Of a DNA stretch of 64,000 nt, positions 25,801-34,506 are shown in pieces (position 1 is the stretch's first letter; each line of letters starts with the position of its first letter). The translations under genes were made by a program, and so were the position numbers. Under the pieces are notes generated by a model. That model did not search any database. It worked only from the letters and a program-made list of their open reading frames with translations, and was not told the origin of the DNA. The DNA comes from Polaribacter aestuariivivens (lineage in GTDB: Bacteria > Bacteroidota > Bacteroidia > Flavobacteriales > Flavobacteriaceae): NCBI RefSeq assembly GCF_005885675.1, contig NZ_VANR01000005.1:124001-188000 (forward strand). Reading direction: 5' to 3'.

Positions 25801-28800
25801 AATGATGTAGTTGAGCTTCAAATTGGTTCTGCTTCAAAAGATATTACTGTTGTAATTCAAATTGAAAAAAATCATGAAATTGTAAAAACGCAACTCATAA
25901 AATTAAATAACAATACCAAAAAAATAAAAATTCCGGTAACCAAAAACGATATTGGAGGTTTTGCCATAAAATATCATTTTGTGAATTTTAATTATTTTAA
26001 TAGTGGTAGTTTGCTTGTAAATGTTCCTGAAAAAGAGGAAACACCTATAGAAATTGAAACCAATATTTTTAGAGACAAATTACAACCTGGTGCAGATGAA
26101 ACTTGGAGTTTCACTATAAAAAATGATAAAAATGATGTAGTTACAGCAGAAGTATTAGCATCAATGTATGATGCTTCTTTAGATGAATTCAAACCTCATA
26201 ATTGGAGTTTTAATCCGATTACAAAAAATAAAAACTACTACTCTTACCAAACCAGCAAAGCATATCATAGTTTTGGCACTACCAACTTTAACATTCAAAA
26301 TAATTATAGAAAGTATTACAGCTTTCCGGAAATTAATTTTGCTACGTACAATTGGTTTGGGTTTAGTTTACATAAAAACAATTGGTTAAACAGGCAATAT
26401 TTAAGAACTATTAAAAGAAAGTTAAACGCTACAAGAAAAGATTACGATGGCACTGTAAATGGTGTTGTTACAGATGAACAAGGAGATCCTTTACCAGGAG
26501 TTTCCGTAATTATAAAAGGAACCGTTTTTGGAACAGAAACAGATTTTGATGGATACTATTCTCTAAAAATAAAAAAAGATGATGTTTTAGTATTTAATTA
26601 CTTAGGCTTTAAAAGTGAAGAAGTTAAAGTAGAAAATTATAAAAGTTTAGATATTAAATTGGATGCAGATGATAGTGTTTTAGATGAAGTTGTGGTGGTT
26701 GGTTATGGAACAAGTCAAAAAAAGACAATGACTGGTTCAGCTTCTATGATAAAATCAGAAGCGTTATCAGAAAGTGATGATTCTTCTCTTTTAAATGGAA
26801 TGGTTGCTGGAGTTTCAAGTATAAATGCTTTTGGACAACCTGGTTCTAATAATAGCATTAACATTAGAGGTTTAGGTAGTATTTCAGGAAATACAAACCC
26901 ATTGTATGTAATTGATGGAAAAGTAATTTCTGCAGAAGAACTAAAAAGTATGAATCCTAATAACATAGGAGAAATTACTGTTTTAAAAAATGAACAAGCA
27001 ACATCACTTTATGGGTCAAGAGGTGCAAATGGAGTTGTAATAATTACCACTAAAAAAGAAATTGACAACCAATTATCTCAAGTAAAAGCACGTAAAAACT
27101 TTAAAGAAACTGCTTTCTTTTTTCCAAAACTAAAAACAGATAAAAACGGAAAAGTAAGTTTTTCATTTACAATGCCAGAGGCTTTAACAAAATGGAAATT
27201 ACAGTTATTAGCGCATACTACTAAATTAAAATCTACCACAAAAACTTTACAAACAGTTACTCAAAAAGAGTTAATGGTAATACCAAATACACCAAGATTT
27301 TTGCGTGAAGGAGATAAAATTACATTATCTGCAAAAATTACAAATCTTACAAACAACAAATTATCTGGTTTTGTAAAAATATATTTAACAGATGCTATCA
27401 CAGGAAAAAGCATTACAAAAGAATTACTTACAGACAAAAATCACCCTCCATTAAGTGAATCTTCTGGACCAGACAGAGTTTCTTTTACAGTAAATGCTGA
27501 TGGGAATACAAACGTTTTTTGGGATTTAAACATTCCAGAAACTGCACAATCCATTCAATATAAAATAGTGGCACAATCTGGTAGTTTTTCAGACGGAGAA
27601 CAAAACGTACTACCTGTTTTATCAAACAGAATGTTGGTTACAGAAACTTTACCAATGTGGGTTCGCTCCAACCAAACTAAAACATTCACGTTAAGCAAAT
27701 TAAAAAACAATACTTCTTCCACCCTAAAAAACCATAAGTTAACTTTAGAGTTTACTTCAAACCCTGCTTGGTACGCCATTCAATCTTTACCTTATTTAAT
27801 GGAATATCCTTATGAATGTGCAGAACAAACTTTCGCAAAATACTATGCAAATACTTTGGCAAGTTTTGTAGCAAATGCCAACCCAAGAATTCAAGAAGTT
27901 TTTAATATTTGGAAAAATTCGGATGCTTTGTTATCTAATTTGGAAAAAAATCAGGAATTAAAATCCTTAATTATTCAAGAAACTCCTTGGTTAAGAGATG
28001 CACAGTCTGAAACAGAACAAAAAAAGAGAATTGCCTTGTTATTTGATTTGAATAAAATGAAAAATGAGCAAGAAAAAGCCATTAATAAATTGGCGGAAAT
28101 TCAAATGAGTTCAGGAGGATTTCCTTGGTTTAAAGGTAGCAAATATGAAAGTACATACATTACACAATATATTGTTTCTGGCTTTGGGCATTTACAAAAA
28201 TTAGGCGTTACAGACTTTGATGTTGCTACAGAAAAAATGGTTGAAAAAGCGGTAACGTTTTTAGACGAGCAATTGATGAAAACATATACTGATTTGATAA
28301 ATAGAGCAGAAAAAAATAGCTACAATCAAAAAAATAAAAAAAGAGATGAAAAAGAATACGCTGCATATTTATCAAAAAATAATTTAAGCTATTTTATCAT
28401 TCAATATTTATATATGAGGAGTTTTTATGATGATACTACTATCTCACAAAAACTACAAAAAGCGATTGATTATTATCAAAATCAATCTACAAAATATTGG
28501 AAAGACTATAATTTATACGCAAAAGGACAAATTGCTTTGACATTATTTAGAAATGATAAAAAACAAGTTGCAACTCAAATTTTGAAGTCCTTAAGAGAAA
28601 ATTCAATTACATCAGAAGAATTAGGTATGTACTGGAAAGAAAATACTGCTGGTTACTATTATTATCAAGCTCCTGTAGAAACACAAGCATTAATGATTGA
28701 GGTTTTTTCTGAAATTGAAAATGATATTTCAACAATTGATAATTTAAAAATTTGGTTGTTAAAAAACAAGCAAACAAACCGTTGGAAAACTACTAAAGCA

Positions 28801-29505
28801 ACTTCAGAAGCTGTATATGCACTGTTATTAAACGGAACTGATTGGATTTCTATAACAGACATGGCTTCTATAAAAGTTGGAAGTAAAACAGTAGATCCAA
28901 CAAAAATGGACGATGTAAAAATTGAAGCTGGTACAGGTTATTTTAAAACTTCTTGGAATGGTAATGAAATTACGCCGAAAATGAGCGAAGTTACCATTAA
29001 TAAAAAAGGAAACGGAATTGCTTGGGGTGGTTTGTATTGGCAATATTTTGAGAATTTAGATAAAATTACTAGTGCTGAAACTCCATTAAAATTGAATAAA
29101 AAATTGTTTAAAAAAGTGATTTCAGATACTGGAAAAAAGCTAGAAGAAATTACAAATAATACCAATTTAAAAGTTGGTGATTTAATAACTGTTAGAATAG
29201 AATTACATTCGGATAGAAATATGGAATTCATTCACATGAAAGATATGAGAGCAGCTGGTTTAGAACCTGTTAATGTACTATCTAAATACAAATGGCAAGA
29301 CAATTTAGGGTATTTTGAAAGCACAAAAGATGCAGCTACCAACTTCTTTTTTGATAGATTGCCAAAAGGAGTATATGTTTTTGAGTATGATTTAAGAGTA
29401 AACAATGCAGGTAATTTTAGTAACGGAATTACCACCATACAAAGCATGTATGCACCTGAATTTAGTAGTCATTCTAAAGGAATTCGTATTCAAATAGAAA
29501 AATAA
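22819..29505 (+). CDS. Alpha-2-macroglobulin-family protein with embedded SusC-type plug module
   Basis: A 2228-residue secreted protein (signal peptide ending at FSLHSQ). The order is: an N-terminal helical/TPR-like region (about 25-370), MG-type beta domains including the MG2 signature FIFTDRSIYRPGQTIYFKT near 590-610, a bait-region-type domain to about 1140, then an inserted module at about 1210-1415, then the A2M domain (FFFPKLKTDKNGKVSFSFTMPEALTKW near 1430) and the helical thioester domain with the CAEQ motif (Cys1667 to Gln1670). The inserted module is a carboxypeptidase-regulatory repeat (VNGVVTDEQGDPLPGVSV) followed by a TonB plug (NSINIRGLGSISG, YGSRGANGVVIITTKK) and lacks a barrel. 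Bacterial macroglobulins trap proteases in the periplasm or at the surface; the role of the plug is unknown. Confidence 0.9.
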   Translation: MKKVTTIIMIMLFSFSLHSQEKYEKLWLEVEKLEVDNLPKSALKIVEKIYDSATKQNDSPQIIKSLFYKSKFSLTLEEDAQLKVISSFKEHIAKSEFPTKNVLKNILANLYWQYYTQNRYKFYNRTQTANKVDSTDFRTWDLDTLFKEIHKYYEASLKNEEKLQNIKISAFEDILNLQKDNETYSPTLYDFLANNALIFYKTSENSISKPAYKFSIDNPDFLGDVNTFSNLNITSKDSISLQLNALKTYQKLISFHLKAKNKNALANSNIERLQFVKNNATFKDIEANYLQALKNAEKNHKNHESVGLYVFEIAQILNQKASNYSNSNEEKNRFKNKEALKLCNEVITKFPKSLGALKCRILVEKIKEKTLSIKAEKYVPIQTNSRLLVSYKNIDKLFFTAYKISENQFTDYQKFYKSAQKINFLKKFTIVAQWNKTLRNKGDYLQHSTEVIIPKFQNGMYLILASETAEFNEDAIYGTTAFQATNLTLIVNTFNNKYNYQVVNRNNGKPYKNAEILLTNQHSKRGKTIRKTLKTDNNGFASFRNYNTYHSVNIKVTSKNDEASFGNRYLYKQEKNTYNNTDEDITIKPFIFTDRSIYRPGQTIYFKTIVLQKKGETSTVLKDKFVAITLEDANGQKVKTLDLKLNEFGSAAGEFILPNNGLTGNFSIEVDESEKKDIAFYKDIYFDNTYTSISVEEYKRPKFKTEFKPITESIKLNDSVTINGFAKAFSGATITDAKVVYRVHRKVQYPTWYYWRSPAINSSSQEITNGEITTNEKGEFKITFKAIADETVSKESLPIFKYEVTADVTDVNGETRSATTIVKVGYHSLLATISMNDKVYKNDKENVLNVDTKNLNGEFVPAEGTIKIYKLQAPENPLRKRPWNAPDYQDISESEFKKLFPNDAYSDDENDEDKWQKGKLVFSVKFNTEKEKQIQLKNTKKWLSGKYIAVLDSEDKFGQTVKDEHKFTLYSTNEKQVADSKLFVINTNKNFYKVNDVVELQIGSASKDITVVIQIEKNHEIVKTQLIKLNNNTKKIKIPVTKNDIGGFAIKYHFVNFNYFNSGSLLVNVPEKEETPIEIETNIFRDKLQPGADETWSFTIKNDKNDVVTAEVLASMYDASLDEFKPHNWSFNPITKNKNYYSYQTSKAYHSFGTTNFNIQNNYRKYYSFPEINFATYNWFGFSLHKNNWLNRQYLRTIKRKLNATRKDYDGTVNGVVTDEQGDPLPGVSVIIKGTVFGTETDFDGYYSLKIKKDDVLVFNYLGFKSEEVKVENYKSLDIKLDADDSVLDEVVVVGYGTSQKKTMTGSASMIKSEALSESDDSSLLNGMVAGVSSINAFGQPGSNNSINIRGLGSISGNTNPLYVIDGKVISAEELKSMNPNNIGEITVLKNEQATSLYGSRGANGVVIITTKKEIDNQLSQVKARKNFKETAFFFPKLKTDKNGKVSFSFTMPEALTKWKLQLLAHTTKLKSTTKTLQTVTQKELMVIPNTPRFLREGDKITLSAKITNLTNNKLSGFVKIYLTDAITGKSITKELLTDKNHPPLSESSGPDRVSFTVNADGNTNVFWDLNIPETAQSIQYKIVAQSGSFSDGEQNVLPVLSNRMLVTETLPMWVRSNQTKTFTLSKLKNNTSSTLKNHKLTLEFTSNPAWYAIQSLPYLMEYPYECAEQTFAKYYANTLASFVANANPRIQEVFNIWKNSDALLSNLEKNQELKSLIIQETPWLRDAQSETEQKKRIALLFDLNKMKNEQEKAINKLAEIQMSSGGFPWFKGSKYESTYITQYIVSGFGHLQKLGVTDFDVATEKMVEKAVTFLDEQLMKTYTDLINRAEKNSYNQKNKKRDEKEYAAYLSKNNLSYFIIQYLYMRSFYDDTTISQKLQKAIDYYQNQSTKYWKDYNLYAKGQIALTLFRNDKKQVATQILKSLRENSITSEELGMYWKENTAGYYYYQAPVETQALMIEVFSEIENDISTIDNLKIWLLKNKQTNRWKTTKATSEAVYALLLNGTDWISITDMASIKVGSKTVDPTKMDDVKIEAGTGYFKTSWNGNEITPKMSEVTINKKGNGIAWGGLYWQYFENLDKITSAETPLKLNKKLFKKVISDTGKKLEEITNNTNLKVGDLITVRIELHSDRNMEFIHMKDMRAAGLEPVNVLSKYKWQDNLGYFESTKDAATNFFFDRLPKGVYVFEYDLRVNNAGNFSNGITTIQSMYAPEFSSHSKGIRIQIEK

Positions 29506-29563
29506 ACATTCATTTGAATTAATTAAAAATGCAAATGAGGTCAATAAAACTAAATTATAATGT

Positions 29564-29571
29564 TAATTTTG
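29564..29571 (+). promoter_or_regulatory. Candidate -7 box for the small barrel gene
   Basis: TAATTTTG matches TAnnTTTG and lies 28 bases before the ATG at 29600. Confidence 0.4.
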
Positions 29572-29599
29572 TAATTCAATCACATATAAAATATAAATT

Positions 29600-30079
29600 A
29601 TGAAAAAAACACTTTTAATTATCGGTCTTTTAGTAGCTGGAGCATTTTCAGCAAACGCGCAAAGTATTTCTAAAAATGCTATTGGTTTACGTTTGGGTGA
29701 CAATGACGGTTTTGGTGGAGAAATTTCTTACCAAAGAGCATTAGGTGACAATAACAGATTAGAAATTGATTTAGGTTTAAGAGACAATAAAAATTACGAC
29801 GGTTTTAAAGCTACTGGTATTTACCAATGGGTTTGGAATATAGATGGTGGTTTTAATTGGTTTGCTGGTGTTGGTGGTGGTTTAGGTAACTATAGCGGAA
29901 AAGGAAATGATGATTTTTCTGAAACATTTGTTTTTGCTGCTGGTGATATTGGTATTGAGTATAATTTTCCAAACGCTCCAATATTACTTTCTTTAGATCT
30001 TAGACCAGAGTTTGGTTTTGGAAACAATTTTAACGATTATGATAATGATATTGCTTTTGGTATTAGATACCAGTTTTAA
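29600..30079 (+). CDS. Small outer-membrane beta-barrel protein
   Basis: A 159-residue outer-membrane protein with a signal peptide (cleavage after SANAQ) and about eight amphipathic strands: AIGLRLGDNDGFGGEISYQRAL, NRLEIDLGLRDN, FNWFAGVGGGLGNY, and a final strand IAFGIRYQF whose last residue Phe is the usual barrel-assembly signal. Size and pattern match OmpX/OmpW-sized porin-like or adhesin-like barrels of flavobacteria. Function is not readable. It has its own promoter-like box and a strong terminator, so it is probably expressed alone and perhaps abundantly. Confidence 0.85.
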   Translation: MKKTLLIIGLLVAGAFSANAQSISKNAIGLRLGDNDGFGGEISYQRALGDNNRLEIDLGLRDNKNYDGFKATGIYQWVWNIDGGFNWFAGVGGGLGNYSGKGNDDFSETFVFAAGDIGIEYNFPNAPILLSLDLRPEFGFGNNFNDYDNDIAFGIRYQF

Positions 30080-30099
30080 GCATAACCATTAAAAACGCT

Positions 30100-30135
30100 A
30101 AATCCCTTTAAATTAATTTTTAAAGGGATTTTTTT
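30100..30135 (+). terminator. Rho-independent terminator
   Basis: The stem AAATCCCTTTAAA/TTTAAAGGGATTT (30100-30112 with 30119-30131) has a six-base loop and continues into T. It ends the small barrel transcript and may also serve the convergent TfoX-like gene. Confidence 0.92.
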
Positions 30136-30171
30136 CGTTAGCTTTTAATCATTCTAAAACAAATACTTATT

Positions 30172-30525
30172 TTATTTTTTTGACTTTCTTTTCTTACTAA
30201 TTTTAGCTAGCGGATTAAAATCTAATGCCAATTGTAACCAATAATGTAAATTTTTATCCAAATCTATGGCTTCATCAGAAAGAAACACAAAACCTTTCAT
30301 GGGTCTGCCAGTAAAATTCATTTTTTTACAGCCTTCTTTTAAAAGAGAATCTTCATAAATATTTGGGTTTATTCGAGCCATAATTTCATCTTTATTTACA
30401 CCCACAAACATTTTATCATCTACTTTAAAAAGTAAGCCACCCATCATTTTTTTAGTTTCAAAAGGAACACTTTTTTCAACCAAAAATTGAGAAACTCTGT
30501 CTGCTAAAAATTCGTTGTACGCCAT
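30172..30525 (-). CDS. TfoX/Sxy N-terminal-domain protein
   Basis: A 117-residue protein that consists of the TfoX_N domain alone: FLADRVSQFLVEKSVPFETKKMMGGLLFKVDDKMFVGV (5-42) is the family hallmark, followed by MNFTGRPMKGFVFL and a basic tail KISKKRKSKK. In gammaproteobacteria Sxy/TfoX controls competence, but stand-alone TfoX_N proteins in flavobacteria have no proven role. It is eight bases downstream of the DUF4136 lipoprotein gene on the same strand. Confidence 0.88.
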   Translation of the reverse strand: MAYNEFLADRVSQFLVEKSVPFETKKMMGGLLFKVDDKMFVGVNKDEIMARINPNIYEDSLLKEGCKKMNFTGRPMKGFVFLSDEAIDLDKNLHYWLQLALDFNPLAKISKKRKSKK

Positions 30526-30533
30526 AATTATTT

Positions 30534-31049
30534 TTATTTTGGCGGATATTTTGCTAAAATTTTCTGAATTACATCTTTTAAATACAATTCTCTTTCAGCT
30601 GGTTTTCTTTTCTCTTTAATAGTTGTTACTAAAGAACCTTCCCAAAAAAGTTCGTTATTTTTTGCATTTACAAACTCAATAATTATTTTTTCATTTAGTT
30701 TTTTCCCTCCAATAGGAATACCTCCTGAAATGCCAAAACCACCATTTCTACCTCCACTTCCAATACCAATGCCAATTGTATTATTATTTTGTACCTCTGT
30801 AATTACTGCTTTTATATTGATGAAAAAATCTGGTTTTTCAACTTTTGTTAAATCCAATTTCGATAATTCGTTCTCTAAGATAGCAGTTGCTCTTTTTACA
30901 TCAAACTCATTTAATCCATTACCAACATCTTCAAAAAAATGAAAAGTTTTAAATTGAGAAAAATCTATTTTGTCATCATAATCATAAATAACTTTAGAAG
31001 TTCCGCAACTCATCAACAATACCAAAAAGAAATATTTTACAGCTTTCAT
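30534..31049 (-). CDS. DUF4136-domain lipoprotein
   Basis: A 171-residue lipoprotein; the short signal peptide ends in LLMSC so Cys15 is the anchor. The mature part matches DUF4136: YDDKIDFSQFKTFHFFED at the start, the paired strands DFFINIKAVITEVQ, a glycine-rich loop (GIGIGSGGRNGGFGISGG, about 95-113) and the C-terminal LYLKDVIQKILAKYPP. The domain is usually periplasmic or surface-anchored and of unknown function. It lies between the M28 peptidase gene (two-base gap) and the TfoX-like gene, so the three are likely one minus-strand operon. Confidence 0.85.
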   Translation of the reverse strand: MKAVKYFFLVLLMSCGTSKVIYDYDDKIDFSQFKTFHFFEDVGNGLNEFDVKRATAILENELSKLDLTKVEKPDFFINIKAVITEVQNNNTIGIGIGSGGRNGGFGISGGIPIGGKKLNEKIIIEFVNAKNNELFWEGSLVTTIKEKRKPAERELYLKDVIQKILAKYPPK

Positions 31050-31051
31050 TG

Positions 31052-32050
31052 TTATTTTTTAATTACAACTCTTGTTGGTGTGTCTTTTCCATTAATAATA
31101 CTTTCAGTTCCTTTAGCAACTGCTTGAATAGTTTGTGTAATTACTGTCATATTTAACGTTTCTGCTTCATCTGATACTTTATGATAATCTGGGTCTACAT
31201 CAATTGGAGTTGTAGAAAAAGTATGAGATGGCACTCCTAAACGTGCTAAAGATGCATTATCTGATCTAAAAAATAAGTTGTATTTTTTATACGGATCTGG
31301 AAATAATTGATAGCCAGTTCCTTCTAAATTTTTCTGAATTATTTTTCCGAAATCAGAACGTTCAAAACCTGTTAACCAAGCTGTGTTTGGTCCAAAACTT
31401 GGTATTTTACCAATCATTTCTAGGTTTATTCCTGCAACATATTTGCTTGCGTTAATTCCTTTTCCAAAATGAGTAGAACCAATTAAACCCATTTCCTCAG
31501 CTGTAAAAGCAGCAAAAACTATTGTTCTTTCATTACCAACTTCTTTAAAATATTTTGCTAATGCTAAAACTCCAGTTACTCCAGAAGCATCATCATTTGC
31601 TCCATTGTAAATCAAGTCTCCTTCTCCACTTGTTTTCATACCTAAATGATCATAATGTGCAGAAATAATTACAATTTCGTCTTTTTTACTTTTTCCTTCT
31701 AAAACACCTAAAATATTACTTGAAGTAATATCTTCTCCACTTCTTCTGTTTTTAAAAGTGAAAGTTTGTCTATATGTTTCTAAGTTTTCAAAAGTTTTTA
31801 ACCCTAATTTTTTAAATTCATTCTCAATATATACTGCTGCTTTTTCAATACCTGATGTTCCAGATTTTCTACCTTCCATAGCATCAGAAGCTAGTGTATA
31901 CAAGTGTTTTTTAACTAAGGTAGAATCTATAAAAAATTCTTTCTTAGCACTTACACCATCTTTTCCCTTAGCACCATCTTTTCCTTTCTTTACAGCAATA
32001 CAACCTAACATTAGGGTTAACATTAAAAAACAACCAATTATTTTTTTCAT
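31052..32050 (-). CDS. M28-family metallopeptidase, lipoprotein
   Basis: A 332-residue exopeptidase of the aminopeptidase Y/S family. The signal peptide ends LMLGC (Cys17), followed by a short charged GKDG-AKGKDG repeat like a collagen triplet run. Zinc ligands are present in the M28 order: HYDHLG (first His and Asp), NGANDDASG (bridging Asp), AFTAEEMGLIGS (catalytic Glu pair), LEMIGK (Asp replaced by Glu in that motif, position to check) and a late HTFSTTPIDVDPDYHKVSDEAE with the final His. It should trim peptides at the outer surface or periplasm. It heads the minus-strand unit with the DUF4136 and TfoX-like genes. Confidence 0.88.
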   Translation of the reverse strand: MKKIIGCFLMLTLMLGCIAVKKGKDGAKGKDGVSAKKEFFIDSTLVKKHLYTLASDAMEGRKSGTSGIEKAAVYIENEFKKLGLKTFENLETYRQTFTFKNRRSGEDITSSNILGVLEGKSKKDEIVIISAHYDHLGMKTSGEGDLIYNGANDDASGVTGVLALAKYFKEVGNERTIVFAAFTAEEMGLIGSTHFGKGINASKYVAGINLEMIGKIPSFGPNTAWLTGFERSDFGKIIQKNLEGTGYQLFPDPYKKYNLFFRSDNASLARLGVPSHTFSTTPIDVDPDYHKVSDEAETLNMTVITQTIQAVAKGTESIINGKDTPTRVVIKK

Positions 32051-32160
32051 TTTAAATTTATTTTTAGGCTATAAATATAGCTATTTTAATTATACATTTT
32101 TTGTGACTAGTAATTTTAAACAACTAAATAAATCAACTATTTAAACGCTAAAAATTTATG

Positions 32161-32168
32161 TATTTTTG
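32161..32168 (+). promoter_or_regulatory. Candidate -7 box for kdsA
   Basis: TATTTTTG matches TAnnTTTG and lies 15 bases before the ATG at 32184. It overlaps the TTG at 32166 that would begin the longer open frame, which argues for the later ATG. Confidence 0.5.
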
Positions 32169-32183
32169 TCAAAAATTATACAC

Positions 32184-33002
32184 ATGGATTTATCTCTGAT
32201 ACCAAACATAAAGCATACAAATTCTAAAAACTTTTTTTTATTAGCAGGACCTTGTGCCATTGAAGGTGAAGAAATGGCGTTGAGAATTGCGGAAAAAGTA
32301 ATTACAATTACCAATAAATTAGAAATACCTTATATTTTTAAAGGAAGTTTTAAAAAAGCCAATAGAAGTAGAATTGATAGTTTTACTGGAATTGGAGACG
32401 AAAAAGCATTAAAAATTTTACGTAAAGTTTCAGAAACTTTTCATGTGCCAACTGTTACAGATATTCATGAAGTTTCTGATGCTTCAAAAGCTGCTGAATA
32501 TGTAGATGTTTTACAAATTCCTGCTTTTTTGGTTCGTCAAACAGATTTGGTAGTGGCTGCAGCCAAAACTGGTAAAGTTGTCAATTTGAAAAAAGGACAA
32601 TTTATGAGTCCTGCTGCTATGAAACACGCAGTTCAAAAAGTAAAAGATGCTGGATCAAACAAAGCGTGGATCACTGATAGAGGTACTATGTTTGGTTACC
32701 AAGATATGATTGTAGATTTTAGAGGAATTCCAGAAATGCGTGAATTTGCTCCTACAATTTTAGATGTTACACATTCATTACAACAGCCAAATCAAACTGC
32801 TGGAGTTACTGGTGGAAGACCTGAAATGATAGAAACCATTGCCAGAGCTGGAGTTGTAAATAATGTAGATGGTTTATTTATAGAAACTCATTTTGACCCT
32901 GCAAATGCAAAATCTGATGGTGCAAATATGTTGCACTTAAACAACCTAGAAAGTTTATTAACTAATTTAGTTGCTATTCGTAAAACCATTAACAATTTGT
33001 AA
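32184..33002 (+). CDS. kdsA: 3-deoxy-8-phosphooctulonate synthase
   Basis: A 272-residue class I-type TIM-barrel enzyme that condenses phosphoenolpyruvate with arabinose-5-phosphate to make KDO-8-phosphate for lipopolysaccharide core synthesis in the cytoplasm. Recognised by LLAGPCAIEGEEMALRIAEK (LAGPC..E), FKGSFKKANRSRIDSFTG for substrate phosphate binding, VTDIHEVSDA, LQIPAFLVRQTDLVVAAA, MFGYQDMIVDFRGIPEM and DVTHSLQQPNQTAGVTGGRPEM. Its presence says that this organism makes KDO-containing LPS. Length is normal. It stands alone between a promoter box and a terminator. Confidence 0.97.
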   Translation: MDLSLIPNIKHTNSKNFFLLAGPCAIEGEEMALRIAEKVITITNKLEIPYIFKGSFKKANRSRIDSFTGIGDEKALKILRKVSETFHVPTVTDIHEVSDASKAAEYVDVLQIPAFLVRQTDLVVAAAKTGKVVNLKKGQFMSPAAMKHAVQKVKDAGSNKAWITDRGTMFGYQDMIVDFRGIPEMREFAPTILDVTHSLQQPNQTAGVTGGRPEMIETIARAGVVNNVDGLFIETHFDPANAKSDGANMLHLNNLESLLTNLVAIRKTINNL

Positions 33003-33022
33003 TACGCTTAATAAAATAAATT

Positions 33023-33058
33023 AAAATTCCTTCAATTATAAAATTTGAAGGAATTTTT
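33023..33058 (+). terminator. Rho-independent terminator after kdsA
   Basis: The stem AAAATTCCTTCAA/TTGAAGGAATTTT (33023-33035 with 33045-33057) is followed by one more T and then GCTTTT. Confidence 0.88.
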
Positions 33059-33112
33059 GCTTTTATAAAACAAGGCACAATATTTGTTTGCTTAAATTGT
33101 TTAAGTATTTAT

Positions 33113-34069
33113 ATGATGAAATATTTTTTGTTTTTGCTTTTATTGACCACAACTATTGTAAATTCTCAAAATTATACAAGTGTTGATAATAAGGTTTTAA
33201 AATATCCTCGTTTTTCTAAAGTAGAAGATTTGGTTTCGAAAATAGAAAATGACTTTATTTCTGATGAAGACAAAACAAGAGCTGCATTTTTTTGGTTAGC
33301 AAAAAATATACAATACAATTTAAAAGAATACTACAACCCTACTCATAGAACTTATAGTTTTAGTTATTCTAGTGAAGCCGAAAAACTATTAAAACTACAA
33401 AAAGCAAAAGACAAAGTAGTTGCAACTGTTTTTAAAACCAAAAAAGGTGTTTGTGAAGATTTTGCACAATCTTTTAAAAAAATTTGCGATTTATTAGACA
33501 TACAAGCTGAAGTAATAAGAGGCTATGTAAGAAACAATACCAATGAAATTGGTAAACCACGAAATAGTACAAACCATGCTTGGAACGCCGTAAAACTAAA
33601 TGAAAGATGGGTAATTTTAGATGCAACTTGGGCTTCTGGTTTTTTATATAACGGAACTTGGAAAAAAACCTTTAATGAATATTTTTATGACATACCAAAA
33701 GATAAAATTTTTAAAACTCATTTTCCAGAAGATAGTATTTGGATTTTGCGTTTTGGTAGAATGAGCTTGAAAGAGTTTTATAACCAGCCTATTTATAGTA
33801 ATACTTTTCTAAAACATAATGCTACACTAATTGCTCCAACCACAGGAACAATTAATGTAAATTCTTCCAAAACTATTGAATTAAAATTTGAAAACTTAGA
33901 TGTAAATATTCCTATTTTATATGCTTTTAAAGGTAATAAGTTTGGTAAAAAACCTTTGATAAAAAAAGAAGATAACGTAGTATATTTAAGATTAAATCAG
34001 GCGAAAAAAAATTCTGAATTAGTTTTATATTTTAATAATATTTCTGCTATTCAATTTAAAACGAAGTAA
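33113..34069 (+). CDS. Secreted transglutaminase-like cysteine protein
   Basis: A 318-residue exported protein (signal peptide ending at IVNSQ). The central transglutaminase-like domain has the full Cys-His-Asp triad: Cys114 in KKGVCEDFAQSFK, His155 in NHAWNAVKL and Asp170 in WVILDATWASG. In bacteria this fold usually is a cysteine protease or peptide-modifying enzyme, not a crosslinker. Residues about 225-318 form a beta-sandwich-like C-terminal domain (GTINVNSSKTIELKFENLD). Substrate unknown. Two ATG codons are adjacent at 33113 and 33116. It ends directly against the convergent DUF1801 gene. Confidence 0.85.
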   Translation: MMKYFLFLLLLTTTIVNSQNYTSVDNKVLKYPRFSKVEDLVSKIENDFISDEDKTRAAFFWLAKNIQYNLKEYYNPTHRTYSFSYSSEAEKLLKLQKAKDKVVATVFKTKKGVCEDFAQSFKKICDLLDIQAEVIRGYVRNNTNEIGKPRNSTNHAWNAVKLNERWVILDATWASGFLYNGTWKKTFNEYFYDIPKDKIFKTHFPEDSIWILRFGRMSLKEFYNQPIYSNTFLKHNATLIAPTTGTINVNSSKTIELKFENLDVNIPILYAFKGNKFGKKPLIKKEDNVVYLRLNQAKKNSELVLYFNNISAIQFKTK

Positions 34070-34441
34070 TTAATTTCTCTTATAAAATCCTTTATCTTTT
34101 AATTGATGTGCCTCTTCTAAAACTGTTAATAAAACCTCTTCATTAATGTCATCAATACTTTTATAACGTAATGATTTTACAACTTTTCTGTTCTCTGAAA
34201 TTAGCAACTCATTATATTTTGTTAAATGTGCAGACACCCAAAAAGCAACATCTACATAGCCTTTTTTCTTAGATGGATTTAAATAACAAAAAGGTTTATC
34301 ATCTAAATAATAAAAAGGTATTTTCCACTTAAACTGTAAATCTGTATTTGGAAAACTACTTTCTATTAATATTTGTAAATGCAATAAAATAGATTTGTAA
34401 GGTTCAGGTTGCTTTAAAATATATTCTTCTGCTGGTTTCAT
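34070..34441 (-). CDS. DUF1801-domain protein
   Basis: A 123-residue cytoplasmic protein of the DUF1801/YdhG-like group: an N-terminal helix pair (YKSILLHLQILIESSFPN), then FKWKIPFYYLDDKPFCYLNPSKKKGYVDVAFWVSA, which is the family signature, and a helical end. The fold is small alpha/beta with no established activity. It has no signal peptide. Its stop directly abuts the stop of the transglutaminase-like gene. Confidence 0.85.
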   Translation of the reverse strand: MKPAEEYILKQPEPYKSILLHLQILIESSFPNTDLQFKWKIPFYYLDDKPFCYLNPSKKKGYVDVAFWVSAHLTKYNELLISENRKVVKSLRYKSIDDINEEVLLTVLEEAHQLKDKGFYKRN

Positions 34442-34506
34442 ATCTCACAACTTAGGCATCATTTTTTGTATATTTACGAAAGTTATAAAAAATCTGAATA
34501 TAATTA

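Noticed and set aside
31052..32050. Collagen-like GKDG repeat as a separate element
   Set aside because: Only a few triplets after the lipobox of the M28 peptidase, most likely a short flexible linker.
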